From assembly GCA_018666235.1 (NCBI GenBank), contig JABJAB010000097.1:1-64000 (forward strand): 64,000 nucleotides of DNA. Reading direction: 5' to 3'. Below the pieces are notes generated by a model. That model had not been told where the DNA came from and ran no database searches. It worked only from the letters and a program-made list of their open reading frames with translations. This DNA comes from Ilumatobacter sp. (lineage in GTDB: Bacteria; Actinomycetota; Acidimicrobiia; Acidimicrobiales; Ilumatobacteraceae). Below are positions 18,085 to 26,633 of this stretch, one piece after another. The first letter of the stretch is position 1, and each line of letters starts with the position of its first letter. The position numbers were made by a program, and so were the translations under genes.

Positions 18085-18600
18085 ATGACTGCAGAATCCA
18101 TGACTCCGTACGAGGCCATCGTGTCCAAACGTGACCTCCGGATGTACACCGCTGAACCCATCGCCGATGAATCGATGGCGCGGATCCTCCAGGCCGGACG
18201 CATGGCGGGCAGCGCCAAGAACGTCGAGGCAAACCGTCTGATCGTGATCACCGACCAGGCGGTGCAAGACGCACTCGTCAAGGCCGGCGACTTTGCATCG
18301 TGGATTGGGAGCTCAGCGACGATCATCGGATTCGCCTCGCCTGCCAGCGAACTTCGCCTGTTCGACGTTGGACGCCAAGCGCAGAACATGATGATTGCCG
18401 CGCACGACGAAGGCATCGGCACCTGTCCGGTGACGCTGGGGCATGCCGATGTCACCCGCGCCGCTGTCGGCTTGCCAAACGATTGGGTGATGCCAATGGT
18501 GATCACCCTGGGCTATCCCGTCGAGGATCATCCCGACAGCCCGCTGAAGCGCCAGCGCGTCTCACTCGACGAGCTCGTCCGCCACGACCGCTGGAGCTGA
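18085..18600 (+). CDS. Nitroreductase-family flavoprotein
   Basis: A 171-residue FMN-dependent oxidoreductase: SKRDLRMYTAEPI is the conserved FMN phosphate-binding N-terminal segment (usually RRSxRxF), DVGRQAQNMMIAAHDEGIGTCP the central helix, and VMPMVITLGYP the closing strand. It would reduce nitroaromatics, quinones or enones with NAD(P)H as a homodimer. The gene is at the short end of the family, but all segments are present. Confidence 0.88.
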   Translation: MTAESMTPYEAIVSKRDLRMYTAEPIADESMARILQAGRMAGSAKNVEANRLIVITDQAVQDALVKAGDFASWIGSSATIIGFASPASELRLFDVGRQAQNMMIAAHDEGIGTCPVTLGHADVTRAAVGLPNDWVMPMVITLGYPVEDHPDSPLKRQRVSLDELVRHDRWS

Positions 18601-18627
18601 CGCTCGGCTCAGCCGGGCCCGACGGGG

Positions 18628-19968
18628 TCAGACGTTCTTGGGAAGTTCGGAGAACGGAAGCACCTTGTCGTTGTTTGGCTCCTTGGGCAGCCCAAGGACA
18701 CGCTCGCCAATGATGTTCTTCTGAATCTGGTCGGTGCCGCCATAGATCGGCGGGGCCTGGGCATAGAGCGCCTGACCGGTGATCATGCCGAGCAGCGGGT
18801 TACCTGTTGCAGCGTTGAGTGACTCACGCTGCTCGGCCGTGTAAGCGTGGAGTGTCCCTGCCGCACCGAGAATGCCGAGCCCAACGTCACGCGACAGCCG
18901 AACGACGTCGCTCATCATCAGCTTCGAAATGTTGGCCATGCCAGGGATGTCCTTGCCGGCGCTCCGCATGCCCTTGAGTCGCTGGGCATTGAGCCCACCG
19001 ACGACGTTGAGCGTGTGCAAACGCATCAGATCCTGACGAACGGTTGGATCACCGATCTTGCCCTCGCTCTGGGCAAAGTCGATCAGGAGCGTCTGATTCG
19101 GACGATTGACCGCCCGCCGATTGGCGTTCTTGTCGCCTGACTTCTTCGTTCCGGCGGCGCTCTTCGCTGGGACCAGATCTCCGGCACGTCGCTCGAGTTG
19201 CTTGGCAATCGTGCCGGGTTGCGCCCCGGCGGCGCCGCCAGAGCCACCGGCGCCAAGCCCGGCCCGCTCCGCTTGCAAGGTCGTGTTTGTTGCAGCCCAG
19301 CCATTGTTGATGTCGCCGATCACCGCATCGACCGGGACGCGGGCATCGGTGAGGAACACCTCGTTGAACATGGCGTGCCCGGTCATCTCGTGGAGTGGGC
19401 GGATCTCGACACCGGGTTGATGCATGTCGATGGCCATCCAACTGATGCCCTGGTGCTTCGGCACGTCCACGTTGGTCCGCGCAATGAGCATGCCCATATC
19501 GGCGGTTTGTCCCAGTGAGGTCCATACCTTCTGCCCGTTGACGATCCACTCGTCGCCGTCGCGCTCGGCGCGAGTCGTGAGGCCGGCGAGATCGGATCCG
19601 GCGCCGGGCTCGCTGAACAGCTGACACCATGCCTGCTGTCCGGTGACGATGTCGCGGATGTAGTTGTCAATCTGTTCGGTTGTGCCGTGTGTGGCAATCG
19701 TCGGCGCCGCAAGCAGGAGCCCGAGGCCGCTCGGCGGGCCAAGTGCACCGAACGCCCCGATCTCGCGCATCACCGCAACTGAGTCGGCGCGGGACAGGCC
19801 GAGCCCAAATGCCTCGGCAGGCAGAACGGGTGCCGCCCAGCCTGAGATGCCGAGCAACTGCCACCACTCCGCAACGGTGAGGTCGGGGTCCCAGTTCTTG
19901 GTCAACCAGGCGCGCACCTCGGCGATCGGGTTGGTGGGGGTAGATCGTTGGGGTTCGGTGATCGTCAT
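18628..19968 (-). CDS. Acyl-CoA dehydrogenase, divergent with low-complexity insert
   Basis: A 446-residue flavoprotein with the acyl-CoA dehydrogenase signature CQLFSEPGAGSDLAGL and the flavin-stacking strand DEWIVNGQKVWTS. A Gly/Ala/Lys-rich insert (GAGGSGGAAGAQ to AGTKKSGDKN, about residues 240-285) interrupts the last helical domain. Near the C-terminus the motif reads YGGTDQIQKNIIGERVLGLP, with Gly where medium-chain enzymes have the catalytic Glu (YEGTxxIQ). It shares these traits and the start pattern NWDPDxxVxEWW with the gene at 25351, so they are paralogues. It may act in an alpha/beta heteromeric dehydrogenase or use a base elsewhere. Confidence 0.88.
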   Translation of the reverse strand: MTITEPQRSTPTNPIAEVRAWLTKNWDPDLTVAEWWQLLGISGWAAPVLPAEAFGLGLSRADSVAVMREIGAFGALGPPSGLGLLLAAPTIATHGTTEQIDNYIRDIVTGQQAWCQLFSEPGAGSDLAGLTTRAERDGDEWIVNGQKVWTSLGQTADMGMLIARTNVDVPKHQGISWMAIDMHQPGVEIRPLHEMTGHAMFNEVFLTDARVPVDAVIGDINNGWAATNTTLQAERAGLGAGGSGGAAGAQPGTIAKQLERRAGDLVPAKSAAGTKKSGDKNANRRAVNRPNQTLLIDFAQSEGKIGDPTVRQDLMRLHTLNVVGGLNAQRLKGMRSAGKDIPGMANISKLMMSDVVRLSRDVGLGILGAAGTLHAYTAEQRESLNAATGNPLLGMITGQALYAQAPPIYGGTDQIQKNIIGERVLGLPKEPNNDKVLPFSELPKNV

Positions 19969-20020
19969 CTTGTGTCCTTGTCGACCTCGGTGGCCTGCTA
20001 ATTGTTGGCTGTTCGGCTCG

Positions 20021-20332
20021 TCAGCGCTGCGGGATCGCGTGAATGACGGACACCGAGAACGTGGTGGTCGCCTGGTGGCGGATGGCGGCCAGCTCGCGGT
20101 ACTCGGGTGAGTTCCACCATTCCATCAGCACTTTCTCGGATGGGAACTGAATGATGACCGTGCGTCCAGCCTCGCGCTCACCTTCCAGCACAGTCACGTT
20201 GTCGTCAAAGGTGATGAATTTCGCGCCGTATGGCTTGAGCACGGGGAAGAATCGCTTCTCGTAATTGTGATAGCCGTCGCCGTCAGTGACGGTGAAGTGG
20301 GCGATGAAGTGAACGGGACTGGCGTCGGACAT
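20021..20332 (-). CDS. DUF1330 family protein
   Basis: A 103-residue dimeric alpha/beta-barrel protein: HFIAHFTVTDGDGYHNYEKRFFPVL, YGAKFITFDDNVTVLEGE and TVIIQFPSEKVLMEWWNSPEYRELAAIR. The WxxSPEYxxL ending is diagnostic of DUF1330. Biochemical function is not established for most members. The start at 20332 is preferred over the longer frame, since the first strand starts six residues in. Confidence 0.88.
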   Translation of the reverse strand: MSDASPVHFIAHFTVTDGDGYHNYEKRFFPVLKPYGAKFITFDDNVTVLEGEREAGRTVIIQFPSEKVLMEWWNSPEYRELAAIRHQATTTFSVSVIHAIPQR

Positions 20333-20405
20333 AACTGCTCCTGCTGGTGGATCGGCTCGATTCGATTCGCCAGTCTCGCAGAATCGCAATCGCTACCATC
20401 AGTCG

Positions 20406-21479
20406 ATGCAACAGACGACAGACGGTGCGACGCCATTCGACCATTCGCTGGACGGCCTGCTGACCGGACCGATCGAGGTCGTCGGGTGCCACGCCGAAGG
20501 CGAAGTCGGCGATGTGATCGTCGGTGGCGTTGCGCCCCCGCCGGGCGACACCGTCTGGGAACAGTCCCGCTGGATCGCAGCAGACGGGCGGCTTCGTCGA
20601 TTGGTTGGTAACGAACCGCGCGGTGGGGTGTTCAAACACGTCAACCTCTTGGTGCCGCCCACCGACCCCGCCGCCGATGTCGGGTTCATCATCATGGAAC
20701 CCGAAGACACGCCACCGATGTCCGGTTCAAACTCGATGTGCGTGGCGACCGTCGTGCTGGAAACCGGGATCGTCGCGATGACCGAGCCGACCACCACACT
20801 CACGCTCCAGGCTCCCGGCGGACTGGTCAGGGTCGTCGCCGACTGTCGCGACGGGAAGGTACTGAACGTGACCGTGCGGAACGTTCCGTCATTCGCAGTG
20901 GCCCGCGACCTCCCCCTGCACCTGGACGGCTGTGGCGAACTGCGCGTCGACACCGCATTCGGCGGCGACAGCTTCGTCATGGTCGATGCCATCGACCTCG
21001 GTATCACCGTCGTCCCCGAGGCGGCTCGCGAGCTCGCCGCGCTCGGATCGCTGATCACTCGGGCGGCGAACGACCAGCTCCAGTTCGCGCACCCGACGAC
21101 CGACTGGACGCACTTTTCGTTCTGCCAGATCGCCGGGCCCCTCGAGCGCGACTCCGGTGACGACTTCATGATGACGAACACGGTGGTGGTCGAACCAGGC
21201 AAGCTGGATCGATCGCCGACTGGCACCGGCGTGTCGGCGCGCATGGCACTGCTGCGCTCGCAGGGGACCATGGCCGTCGGGGATCGTTTGCGGATGCAAT
21301 CGGTCATCGGTTCGGAGTTCGTCGGTCAGATCGAGAGCGACACCAAGGTCGGCGACCTCGATGCCATCGTGCCGCTGGTGACCGGCAGAGCTTGGCGGTA
21401 CGGCCGCTTCGCGTACGAGACCGACGTAACTGACCCCTGGCCCCTCGGCTATCGCGTCGCCGACACCTGGCCGACGTGA
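20406..21479 (+). CDS. Proline racemase family protein with Cys/Thr site (trans-3-hydroxyproline dehydratase-like)
   Basis: A 357-residue member of the proline racemase/4-hydroxyproline epimerase superfamily. Two motifs supply the acid/base pair. The first is around Cys112 (SNSMCVATV). The second reads DRSPTGTGVSA, with Thr272 where racemases have Cys. In this family a Cys-to-Thr change at the second site marks trans-3-hydroxy-L-proline dehydratases, which eliminate water instead of racemising. The first motif is also non-standard (MCVATVV instead of MCGH). The gene overlaps the next by four bases (GTGA). It is likely a hydroxyproline dehydratase or a related isomerase. Confidence 0.82.
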   Translation: MQQTTDGATPFDHSLDGLLTGPIEVVGCHAEGEVGDVIVGGVAPPPGDTVWEQSRWIAADGRLRRLVGNEPRGGVFKHVNLLVPPTDPAADVGFIIMEPEDTPPMSGSNSMCVATVVLETGIVAMTEPTTTLTLQAPGGLVRVVADCRDGKVLNVTVRNVPSFAVARDLPLHLDGCGELRVDTAFGGDSFVMVDAIDLGITVVPEAARELAALGSLITRAANDQLQFAHPTTDWTHFSFCQIAGPLERDSGDDFMMTNTVVVEPGKLDRSPTGTGVSARMALLRSQGTMAVGDRLRMQSVIGSEFVGQIESDTKVGDLDAIVPLVTGRAWRYGRFAYETDVTDPWPLGYRVADTWPT

Positions 21480-22117
21480 GCGACGATCATGGCCCCGCGT
21501 CGCCTGCACACTCCAACACGGTGGGGGTCGGACCGCATCCTCAGCCTTGGCCAACCGAACCGCACTTCGATCCGGAGCTGCTCGCCGGCGGCGACCGTCG
21601 CAACGTGGTGGACCGATATCGATACTGGACGGTCGAAGCAATCGTCGATGACCTCGACTTGCGCCGCCATGGCCTGCACGTCGCGATCGAGAACTGGGAA
21701 CATGACTTCAACATTGGCACCGTCGTGCGCAACGCAAACGCGTTCCTTGCGGCCGCCGTGCACATCATCGGACCACACCGCTGGGATCGCCGTGGAGCGA
21801 TGTCAACGCACCGATACCAGCACCTTCATCACCACGCAACCATCAGCGCCTTCGCGGCCTGGGCTGCTGAGCAGTCGGTCCCGATCGTTGCCATCGACAA
21901 CATTGAGGGGTCGGTTCCGATTGAGCGCACATCGCTGCCACGCGAGTGTGTGCTGCTCTTCGGGCAAGAGGGTCCCGGATTGTCGCCCGAGGCAAATGCT
22001 GCGGCGAGCATGACGTGCGCGATCACACAGTTTGGGTCGACCAGATCACTCAATGCCGGAGTGGCGTCTGGCATTGCCATGTACGAGTGGGCACGACAGC
22101 ACGTGCCCGTGGCCTGA
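21476..22117 (+). CDS. TrmH/SpoU-family RNA 2'-O-methyltransferase
   Basis: A 213-residue SPOUT-class enzyme that would 2'-O-methylate tRNA or rRNA with S-adenosylmethionine. All three motifs are present: NIGTVVRNANAF (motif 1, catalytic Arg), LLFGQEGPGLS (motif 2) and STRSLNAGVASGIAMYEW (motif 3, knot). The GTG start overlaps the stop of the racemase-family gene, so translation is coupled despite unrelated function. It lacks an added N-terminal RNA-binding domain and resembles the TrmH/TrmL size class. Confidence 0.9.
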   Translation: MSDDHGPASPAHSNTVGVGPHPQPWPTEPHFDPELLAGGDRRNVVDRYRYWTVEAIVDDLDLRRHGLHVAIENWEHDFNIGTVVRNANAFLAAAVHIIGPHRWDRRGAMSTHRYQHLHHHATISAFAAWAAEQSVPIVAIDNIEGSVPIERTSLPRECVLLFGQEGPGLSPEANAAASMTCAITQFGSTRSLNAGVASGIAMYEWARQHVPVA

Positions 22118-22134
22118 CATGGTCAGTGTTCGGT

Positions 22135-22479
22135 TCAGCGAACGATCCTTGCGAGTTTCGGGAGAACACAACGGCGGCCGGAGCACGCATCCCACGTGGC
22201 GAGACCACCGCTGAGCTCACGTGCTCCAGCCATCTCGTGGAGTTCGCGAGCCAGCTGCAGGTCAGCAGCAAGTGTGCTGGGCTCGTAGGCCTGCCACTTC
22301 TCGCCGTTGGTTGCGTCTTGATCGGAGATGGCTGCACCGTCTGCGCAGTTCCAACCGTCGTCCTCACGTGTCCGGGATCTCAGCACGCGTAGGTTTCCCA
22401 GGCTGTTCACGAGGATCGTTCCACACTGCAGTGGGGGCTCCACCGTGCCAGGCACCGTTGCGACGTCAACACTTGTCAT
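22135..22479 (-). CDS. Hypothetical protein
   Basis: A possible 114-residue protein starting with ATG at 22479 in a 422-base gap that otherwise has no gene. The first half has short strand-like segments (LQCGTILVNSLGNLRVLRS) and DDGWNCADG; the second half is helical (LAADLQLARELHEMAGARE). No family is recognised. It is convergent with the methyltransferase gene. Coding status is uncertain, since opposite-strand ORFs overlap the same DNA. Confidence 0.4.
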   Translation of the reverse strand: MTSVDVATVPGTVEPPLQCGTILVNSLGNLRVLRSRTREDDGWNCADGAAISDQDATNGEKWQAYEPSTLAADLQLARELHEMAGARELSGGLATWDACSGRRCVLPKLARIVR

Positions 22480-22539
22480 GATGATGTATCGACCGCCGGG
22501 CTCAGACAGTTGAGGAGAAAGTGTGCGAGTCTCATCGGC

Positions 22540-22977
22540 ATGGCTCAGCAGGTGTTCAGCGTTCAATCTGCCCTCTCGGTGCGCGAGGCATTCGACCGAT
22601 GTATCGACCTCCGGCGTGTCAACGAGTGGGACCGAGGCGTCACCACTCCGCGCCGCTTGACCGGTGAGGGCCAGGCGGTCGGCTCGACCTATGAGGTCAC
22701 CGTCACCGGTTTTGACGGTCAGCCAGCGACTGTGGTGTACGAGTTGCTTGAAGTGGAAGCTCCCCATCGATTCGTGATGGAGGGAATCAACGACACCTTC
22801 CGCGCCTACGACGTTCTCACGTTCACGTCGAACGACAGGGGTTGCGAGCTGCACTACGACGCGCAGCTCGAACTTCTCGGTTCGCCACCACCGATGACCG
22901 ACGACGACCTTGACTCGCTCTTTGCTCGCGTTGCAGCCGTCCCGCAGCAGGGCCTTTCCACTTTCCTCAACCCGTGA
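22540..22977 (+). CDS. SRPBCC (START-like) domain protein
   Basis: A 145-residue helix-grip protein of the polyketide cyclase/SRPBCC family: FSVQSALSVREAFDRCIDLRRVNEWD (strand then alpha-helix), GSTYEVTVTGFDGQPATVVYELLEVEAPHRFVMEG strands, and the long C-terminal helix TDDDLDSLFARVAAVPQQGL. It would bind a hydrophobic ligand. The stop overlaps the next gene's GTG start by four bases, which couples it to the DUF2520 protein. Confidence 0.85.
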   Translation: MAQQVFSVQSALSVREAFDRCIDLRRVNEWDRGVTTPRRLTGEGQAVGSTYEVTVTGFDGQPATVVYELLEVEAPHRFVMEGINDTFRAYDVLTFTSNDRGCELHYDAQLELLGSPPPMTDDDLDSLFARVAAVPQQGLSTFLNP

Positions 22978-23756
22978 ACGAGTCGCCGGGGCGGTGCGTC
23001 GTTGTCGGCACTGGTCGAGCTGGCGCGGCGTTCAGCCGCGCGCTGGCTGCGACGGGTTGGGTCGTCACGTCGGTTCCGGCCCGACCGATTACTGCGAACA
23101 CTGCGAGCCAGAAAGAGTTGACCGAGTTGGCGGAACAGGTCGCGCTCGCGGACGTCGTGCTCATCGCCGTCTCCGATACTGCAATCGAAACTGTTGCCGC
23201 TGCACTCCCGGGATCATCGGCCCTCTACCTCCACGCGTCCGGAGCGTCCGGCCTCGACCTCCTTGCGCCGCACCAGCGCGTCGGCTCCTTACACCCGTTG
23301 ATGTCGCTGCCCGACGCCGAGACCGGTGCCCGCAGGCTGCTCGACCACTGCACGTTTGCGATCGATGGCGATCCGTTGCTCCGCGACATTGTTGAGTCGC
23401 TCGGTGGCCAAGCTGTGGAAGTGGCTCCATCTCAACGCGTTGCGTATCACGCTGCTGCGACCATTGCGGCGAACCACCTCACTGCACTGTGCGCGCAGAT
23501 CGAGCGCCTCGCCGAAGAAGTCGGCGTTCCCGTCGCGGCCTACTGGTCGATGATGTCCAACACGCTCGACAATGTTGCGGCTCGCGGTGCGGCCGACGCG
23601 CTGACCGGACCGGCAGCGCGAGCGGACTGGGTGACGATTCGGGCACATCTCGCGGCGCTCCCATCTGATGACGATCGGCGCCTGTATCGCGCGTGTTGTG
23701 CTGCTGCGGCCCGGCTCGCCGGACATCAGGTGCCGGCCGATATCGACGGGCCCTGA
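22974..23756 (+). CDS. Rossmann-like / DUF2520 domain protein
   Basis: A 260-residue protein with an N-terminal NAD(P)-binding motif (VVVGTGRAGAAFSRAL) and the C-terminal all-helical DUF2520 domain (HAAATIAANHLTALCAQIERLAEEVG). The fold resembles F420:NADP oxidoreductase and 6-phosphogluconate-like dehydrogenases. In many bacteria a homologue lies beside panC/panD, but here neighbours are unrelated. Start GTG at 22974 overlaps the previous stop. Its reaction is not established. Confidence 0.85.
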   Translation: MNESPGRCVVVGTGRAGAAFSRALAATGWVVTSVPARPITANTASQKELTELAEQVALADVVLIAVSDTAIETVAAALPGSSALYLHASGASGLDLLAPHQRVGSLHPLMSLPDAETGARRLLDHCTFAIDGDPLLRDIVESLGGQAVEVAPSQRVAYHAAATIAANHLTALCAQIERLAEEVGVPVAAYWSMMSNTLDNVAARGAADALTGPAARADWVTIRAHLAALPSDDDRRLYRACCAAAARLAGHQVPADIDGP

Positions 23757-23780
23757 GTCGACACGTCGGCTCTCACCCTG

Positions 23781-24116
23781 TTATTTCTTCGATTTTCTCT
23801 GTTGCTGCTTGCGGGCGTTCCACTGTTCACGTTCGACTTCAATGGCCAACGACCGCAGCGATGACGTCCAAAACCCGGCCATCCATTCCGTGAGCTCGGC
23901 GAGCCCTTCGGGGCGGGCCCGGTAGTAGCGCCGGGTGCCTTCGTTGCGCACCGTCACCAACTCTGCATCGGCAAGCACGCGCAGGTGTTGGCTGATTGCT
24001 GGGCGAGTGATGTCGAAGTGCTCGGCGATGTCACTGACCGTGCGTTCGTCATGCCTGACGAGGTGCAGGATTTCTCGTCGAGTCGGCTCAGCGACGGCTC
24101 GTGCTGCTGCGTCCAT
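23781..24116 (-). CDS. ArsR-family winged-helix transcription regulator
   Basis: A 111-residue regulator: AVAEPTRREILHLVRHDERTVSDIAEHFDITRPAISQHLRVLADAELV is the standard ArsR helix-turn-helix, and GTRRYYRARPEGLAELTEWM the wing and dimer helix. It lacks the CxC metal motif, so it belongs to the non-metal subgroup (SdpR/AHSA1-linked type). It is divergent from the haloalkane dehalogenase across a 320-base AT-richer gap that includes two CGTTAG direct repeats, so it probably controls its own and perhaps the dehalogenase gene. Confidence 0.92.
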   Translation of the reverse strand: MDAAARAVAEPTRREILHLVRHDERTVSDIAEHFDITRPAISQHLRVLADAELVTVRNEGTRRYYRARPEGLAELTEWMAGFWTSSLRSLAIEVEREQWNARKQQQRKSKK

Positions 24117-24216
24117 TGGCGCTCCGTTGCTCGGTGCCGCGGGATGCGGCTTGCGGTGGGCCGGTCGAGCATCGTGTCCGATCCGGTCACATGATTGTAT
24201 CGCTGAATGCTCTCTG

Positions 24217-24238
24217 CGTTAGCCACTTCTTACGTTAG
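24217..24238. promoter_or_regulatory. Candidate operator in the regulator/dehalogenase gap
   Basis: CGTTAG occurs at 24217-24222 and 24233-24238, 16 bases apart, inside the only AT-rich stretch of the 320-base divergent gap (24117-24436), close to the start of the ArsR-type gene. The spacing, about one and a half helical turns, suits a dimeric regulator. No other gene is seen in this gap. Confidence 0.4.
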
Positions 24239-24436
24239 AGTCTGCTTACTTTTAAGTCGGGACGAGCACCGACGCCATCCGTGCCGCCAACCCCACTCTG
24301 CGTCACGCTCGCGATGCAGGGCCGCTGACCAGGCAGCTTGAGTTCTCACGACCGAACGACCCGCCGCCCGGCCCAACGCACCGAACCCCACAAGCCCAGC
24401 TCTGAACAGCACCGGCACGAGCGATACGTTTCACCG

Positions 24437-25348
24437 ATGGCCGCCACCCAGACACCAACCGGCACCGAGTTCCTGCGAACTCCAGACGAACGCTTCGCGC
24501 ATCTTCCAGACTTTCCATACGCACCCAAGTACGTCGACATCGATGGACTCCGCATGGCGTATATCGACGAGGGCCCGACCGATGGACCCGTTCTGCTCCT
24601 CATGCACGGCGAGCCGACCTGGAGCTACTTGTATCGACGGATGATCCCGCCCTTGGTCGACGCCGGCTTCCGGTGTGTGGCCCCCGACCTGATCGGGTTC
24701 GGCCGATCAGACAAGCCCGTCGAACGATCGGCGTACACCTACAACGGTCACGTGGCCTGGATCCACCAGTTCATCGCTGCAGTTGAACTGACGACCGCAA
24801 CGTTGTTCGCGCAGGACTGGGGCGGGCTGATCGGCCTCCGTGTCGTTGCCGAGGACCCTGACCGCTTTGAGCGCGTGGCCATCGGCAACACCGGACTTCC
24901 GGTCGGGGCCTCCCTCGGCCCCGGCTTCGACATGTGGTTGGCAGCGTCGCAGAACATGGCGTTCATGGATTGCGGTGCACTGATGCAGCGGGCAACTGCT
25001 GCTCGCGAGCTCACCGACGACGAGGTGGACGCGTACCGCGCGCCCTTCCCCGACGAAGCGCACATGGCGGGGGCTCGGGAGTTTCCGACGCTGGTCCCGA
25101 TCACGCCAGAGCACGGTGGCGTCGCTGAGAACATCGCGGCCTGGCAGATTCTCGAGCAATGGGACAAGCCGTTCTTGACGCTTGCCTGTCCGGGCGATCC
25201 AGTGTTGGGCAAGTTGCACCACGAGTTCATCGAGCGCGTGCCCGGGGCTTCGGGCCAGCCCCATCAGGAGTTTGCTCCTGGCGGCCACTTCATCCAAGAC
25301 GACTGCGGCGAAGACATCGCGGCCGCCCTCATCTCGTGGCTGGCATAA
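24437..25348 (+). CDS. Haloalkane dehalogenase, subfamily I-like
   Basis: A 303-residue alpha/beta hydrolase that would cleave carbon-halogen bonds, giving alcohols. HGEPTW (57-62) supplies the oxyanion site and a Trp/Glu entry. The nucleophile elbow is AQDWGG, with Asp127 and halide-binding Trp128. GDPVLGK carries the likely acid, and GGHFIQDD the catalytic His. The Glu in HGEPTW and the tail arrangement fit HLD subfamily I (DhlA/DhmA). ATG 24437 is chosen because the longer frame adds an unrelated Arg-rich N-terminus. It lies two bases ahead of an acyl-CoA dehydrogenase, so the two form an operon. Cap-domain substrate specificity cannot be deduced. Confidence 0.92.
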   Translation: MAATQTPTGTEFLRTPDERFAHLPDFPYAPKYVDIDGLRMAYIDEGPTDGPVLLLMHGEPTWSYLYRRMIPPLVDAGFRCVAPDLIGFGRSDKPVERSAYTYNGHVAWIHQFIAAVELTTATLFAQDWGGLIGLRVVAEDPDRFERVAIGNTGLPVGASLGPGFDMWLAASQNMAFMDCGALMQRATAARELTDDEVDAYRAPFPDEAHMAGAREFPTLVPITPEHGGVAENIAAWQILEQWDKPFLTLACPGDPVLGKLHHEFIERVPGASGQPHQEFAPGGHFIQDDCGEDIAAALISWLA

Positions 25349-25350
25349 CC

Positions 25351-26595
25351 ATGTCGACTTCGATCTACGACGAGGCGTTCGAGTGGTACTCCAAGAACTG
25401 GGACCCAGATCGCCCGGTCGGCGAGTGGTGGGCGCTCCTCGCCGAAACGGGTTGGTCCTTTCCTTCGTGGCCCGAGGGGCGGGGCGGCCGCGGGCTCAGC
25501 CCGCGTGACGCCAAGCAGGCCGAGCAGGCTCGACTGGACGCTGGCGCGTACGGGCCTCCCAAGGGTTTGTCGACGTTTCTCGTGGCCCCGACGCTGCTGA
25601 CCTACGCCACCTCCGAACAACTCGATCGCTTCATGCCCGGCATTGTGCGCGGCACCGACACCTGGTGCCAACTGTTCTCCGAACCAGGAGCCGGCAGCGA
25701 CCTGGCTGGCCTGTCGACGCGTGCCGTTCGCGATGGCGACGAGTGGATCATCACCGGCCAGAAGGTGTGGAACTCAGGTGCTCAGAATGCGGCGTTCGGC
25801 ATTTTGATGGCACGGACCGACCCGGATCTGCCCAAGCACAAAGGCATCTCCTTCTTCCTGATCGACATGACCCAAGACGCCGTCGATGTTCGGCCGCTCC
25901 GCGAAATGACCGGCGACATTGCCTTCAATGAGGTGTTCCTCTCCGAGGCTCGTGTTGCCAACGACGACCTGCTCGGCGGACAGGGCGAAGGCTGGCGGGT
26001 CGGTATGACAACACTGTCGCATGAACGCGATCCAGACAACTCCGGATCCGGTAGCGGATTCGATTTCGCCGGCGCCGATCTGACGCGCACTGCTGGCGAG
26101 CATGCAGCAGCGGTCGACGGAGACGTCGACGGGTTTGGATTGGCAATGAGCGGCGGGGCAAACCGGCTCCTCGACGACATTCTCGATGAGTTTGATGGTT
26201 CGGCGGACCCGATTCGACGACAACGAATGATGCAGCTCGCCGAACTCCGCCGAACATCACGTTGGTCAACAGCGCGATCAATGGCGGCGGTCAAAGCGGG
26301 CGGTCAGCCGGGGCCCGAAGTCTCGACGCTCAAGGTCATCGGCGCGGAGGTGTCACGCCGGACACGCGATCTCGGACTCGAAGCGATGGGACCTGAGGGC
26401 ATGTTGTGGGGAGACGACACACCGACTGGCGGGCAGTTTCATGCGTACTGCATGTTCACTCCGGCAATGTCGATTGCCGGCGGCAGCGACGAGGTCAACC
26501 GGAACATCATCGGTGAGCGAGTGCTGGGGCTGCCTCGCGAGCCCGGCGAGTCCGAACAACGCCAACGACCGTGGTCCGAGCTGCCACGCAACTAA
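25351..26595 (+). CDS. Acyl-CoA dehydrogenase, divergent with acidic insert
   Basis: A 414-residue flavoprotein with CQLFSEPGAGSDLAGL and WIITGQKVWNSG, the acyl-CoA dehydrogenase signatures. A Gly/Asp-rich insert (NSGSGSGFDF to VDGDVDGFGLAM, about residues 230-275) lies in the C-terminal helical domain. The C-terminus reads AGGSDEVNRNIIGERVLGLP; the usual catalytic Glu position is Gly, as in the paralogue at 18628. It follows the haloalkane dehalogenase by two bases, which ties it to that pathway. Confidence 0.88.
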   Translation: MSTSIYDEAFEWYSKNWDPDRPVGEWWALLAETGWSFPSWPEGRGGRGLSPRDAKQAEQARLDAGAYGPPKGLSTFLVAPTLLTYATSEQLDRFMPGIVRGTDTWCQLFSEPGAGSDLAGLSTRAVRDGDEWIITGQKVWNSGAQNAAFGILMARTDPDLPKHKGISFFLIDMTQDAVDVRPLREMTGDIAFNEVFLSEARVANDDLLGGQGEGWRVGMTTLSHERDPDNSGSGSGFDFAGADLTRTAGEHAAAVDGDVDGFGLAMSGGANRLLDDILDEFDGSADPIRRQRMMQLAELRRTSRWSTARSMAAVKAGGQPGPEVSTLKVIGAEVSRRTRDLGLEAMGPEGMLWGDDTPTGGQFHAYCMFTPAMSIAGGSDEVNRNIIGERVLGLPREPGESEQRQRPWSELPRN

Positions 26596-26633
26596 GCGCA
26601 GGACAAGCCGAACCCGATCAAACGGAGCACACG

